A DNA stretch of 64,000 nucleotides, taken from assembly GCF_900110145.1 (NCBI RefSeq), contig NZ_FOCP01000001.1:243165-307164 (forward strand), written 5' to 3'. Source of the stretch: Nitrosomonas marina (GTDB taxonomy: Bacteria; Pseudomonadota; Gammaproteobacteria; Burkholderiales; Nitrosomonadaceae). Below, in pieces: positions 63,849-64,000 of this stretch (its first letter is position 1; each line of letters begins with the position of its first letter). A model generated the notes under the pieces. It ran no database searches and was not told the DNA's origin. It saw only the letters and a list, made by a program, of their open reading frames with translations. The position numbers and the translations under genes were made by a program.

Positions 63849-64000
63849 ATGGCAACAACAATGAGAACGAGTGGCGCTGCGAGTGCTGACTACGACATGT
63901 CTTTATGGTACGACTCCAAGTACTACAAGATAGGTCTTGGGCTGATGCTTGCGGTAGCGATATTCTGGATCTGGTATCAGCGTACATTTGCGTATTCGCA
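63849..64000 (+). CDS. amoC: Ammonia monooxygenase subunit C (5' part)
   Basis: The first 50 residues are visible before the window ends. [13 protein letters not shown] and [15 protein letters not shown] are the N-terminus and first membrane helix of AmoC from ammonia-oxidising betaproteobacteria. The serine/alanine-rich start resembles operon-type AmoC rather than the diverged orphan copies, but this is a weak call. AAAGGAG precedes the ATG. AmoC is part of the membrane enzyme that oxidises ammonia to hydroxylamine. Whether amoA and amoB follow cannot be seen. Confidence 0.93.
   Translation, partial: MATTMRTSGAASADYDMSLWYDSKYYKIGLGLMLAVAIFWIWYQRTFAYS

Noticed and set aside
1..64000. CRISPR array, rRNA or tRNA genes
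   Set aside because: No regularly spaced repeats, rRNA-like sequence or complete cloverleaf was found when reading through.

Overview
The window reads as a chromosome segment of an ammonia-oxidising betaproteobacterium, most likely Nitrosomonas or a close relative. The best taxonomic marker is the truncated gene at the right edge, whose first 50 residues match the start of ammonia monooxygenase subunit C (AmoC). Calls rest on reading motifs by eye; no database search was run.

Layout. (1) 0-2 kb: a contractile-tail sheath gene, then a gap with two adjoining palindromes. (2) 2-6 kb: a sulfide/persulfide module (TauE/SafE permease, DUF442-SQR fusion, BigR/SqrR-like ArsR regulator, divergent persulfide dioxygenase). 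(3) 6-9.7 kb: two Tat-exported enzymes, a multicopper oxidase and a PLP-dependent decarboxylase-like protein, and a lipoprotein. (4) 10-37.3 kb: an unusually dense set of lipid-oxidation genes. It holds a GMC oxidoreductase with a large di-haem cytochrome c, a cyclooxygenase-like haem protein, a lipoxygenase, a lipoprotein patatin, an aldehyde dehydrogenase, an alpha-dioxygenase-like protein, a four-gene operon ending in a DyP peroxidase and a catalase-fold protein with an allene-oxide-synthase-like Thr-His pair, a second membrane patatin, a decayed alpha/beta hydrolase and a papain-like YiiX-type hydrolase. Decayed stretches and an IS3 remnant interrupt it. (5) 37.5-46.2 kb: a leftward run of housekeeping genes (nadE, phosphomannomutase, CHCC zinc finger, ilvE, hslO) that continues into hydrogenase maturation genes (short hypF, hypB, hypA, protease). 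(6) 46.2-53.1 kb: small membrane and unknown proteins, an AAA-TPR-ankyrin protein, an OmpA-like lipoprotein, a haem-binding DUF3365 protein with a PagL-like deacylase, a glycerol-facilitator pseudogene and a DUF2971 protein. (7) 53.3-57.9 kb: hoxFUYH, a group 3d NAD-linked [NiFe]-hydrogenase. (8) 57.9-64 kb: membrane proteins, MEKHLA, HDOD, Tim44-like and DUF3293 proteins, a 34-residue membrane peptide, and the start of amoC.

How the genes may work together. Region 4 contains the types of enzyme needed for a bacterial oxylipin pathway. Two patatins could release fatty acids. The lipoxygenase, cyclooxygenase-like and alpha-dioxygenase-like enzymes would oxygenate them. The AOS-like and DyP proteins would convert hydroperoxides, and the aldehyde dehydrogenase would remove fatty aldehydes. 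This is inference from family membership, conserved active-site residues and gene order; substrates are unknown. The hydrogenase cluster suggests the organism can draw NADH from H2 alongside ammonia oxidation, but hypC, hypD, hypE and full-length hypF are not in the window.
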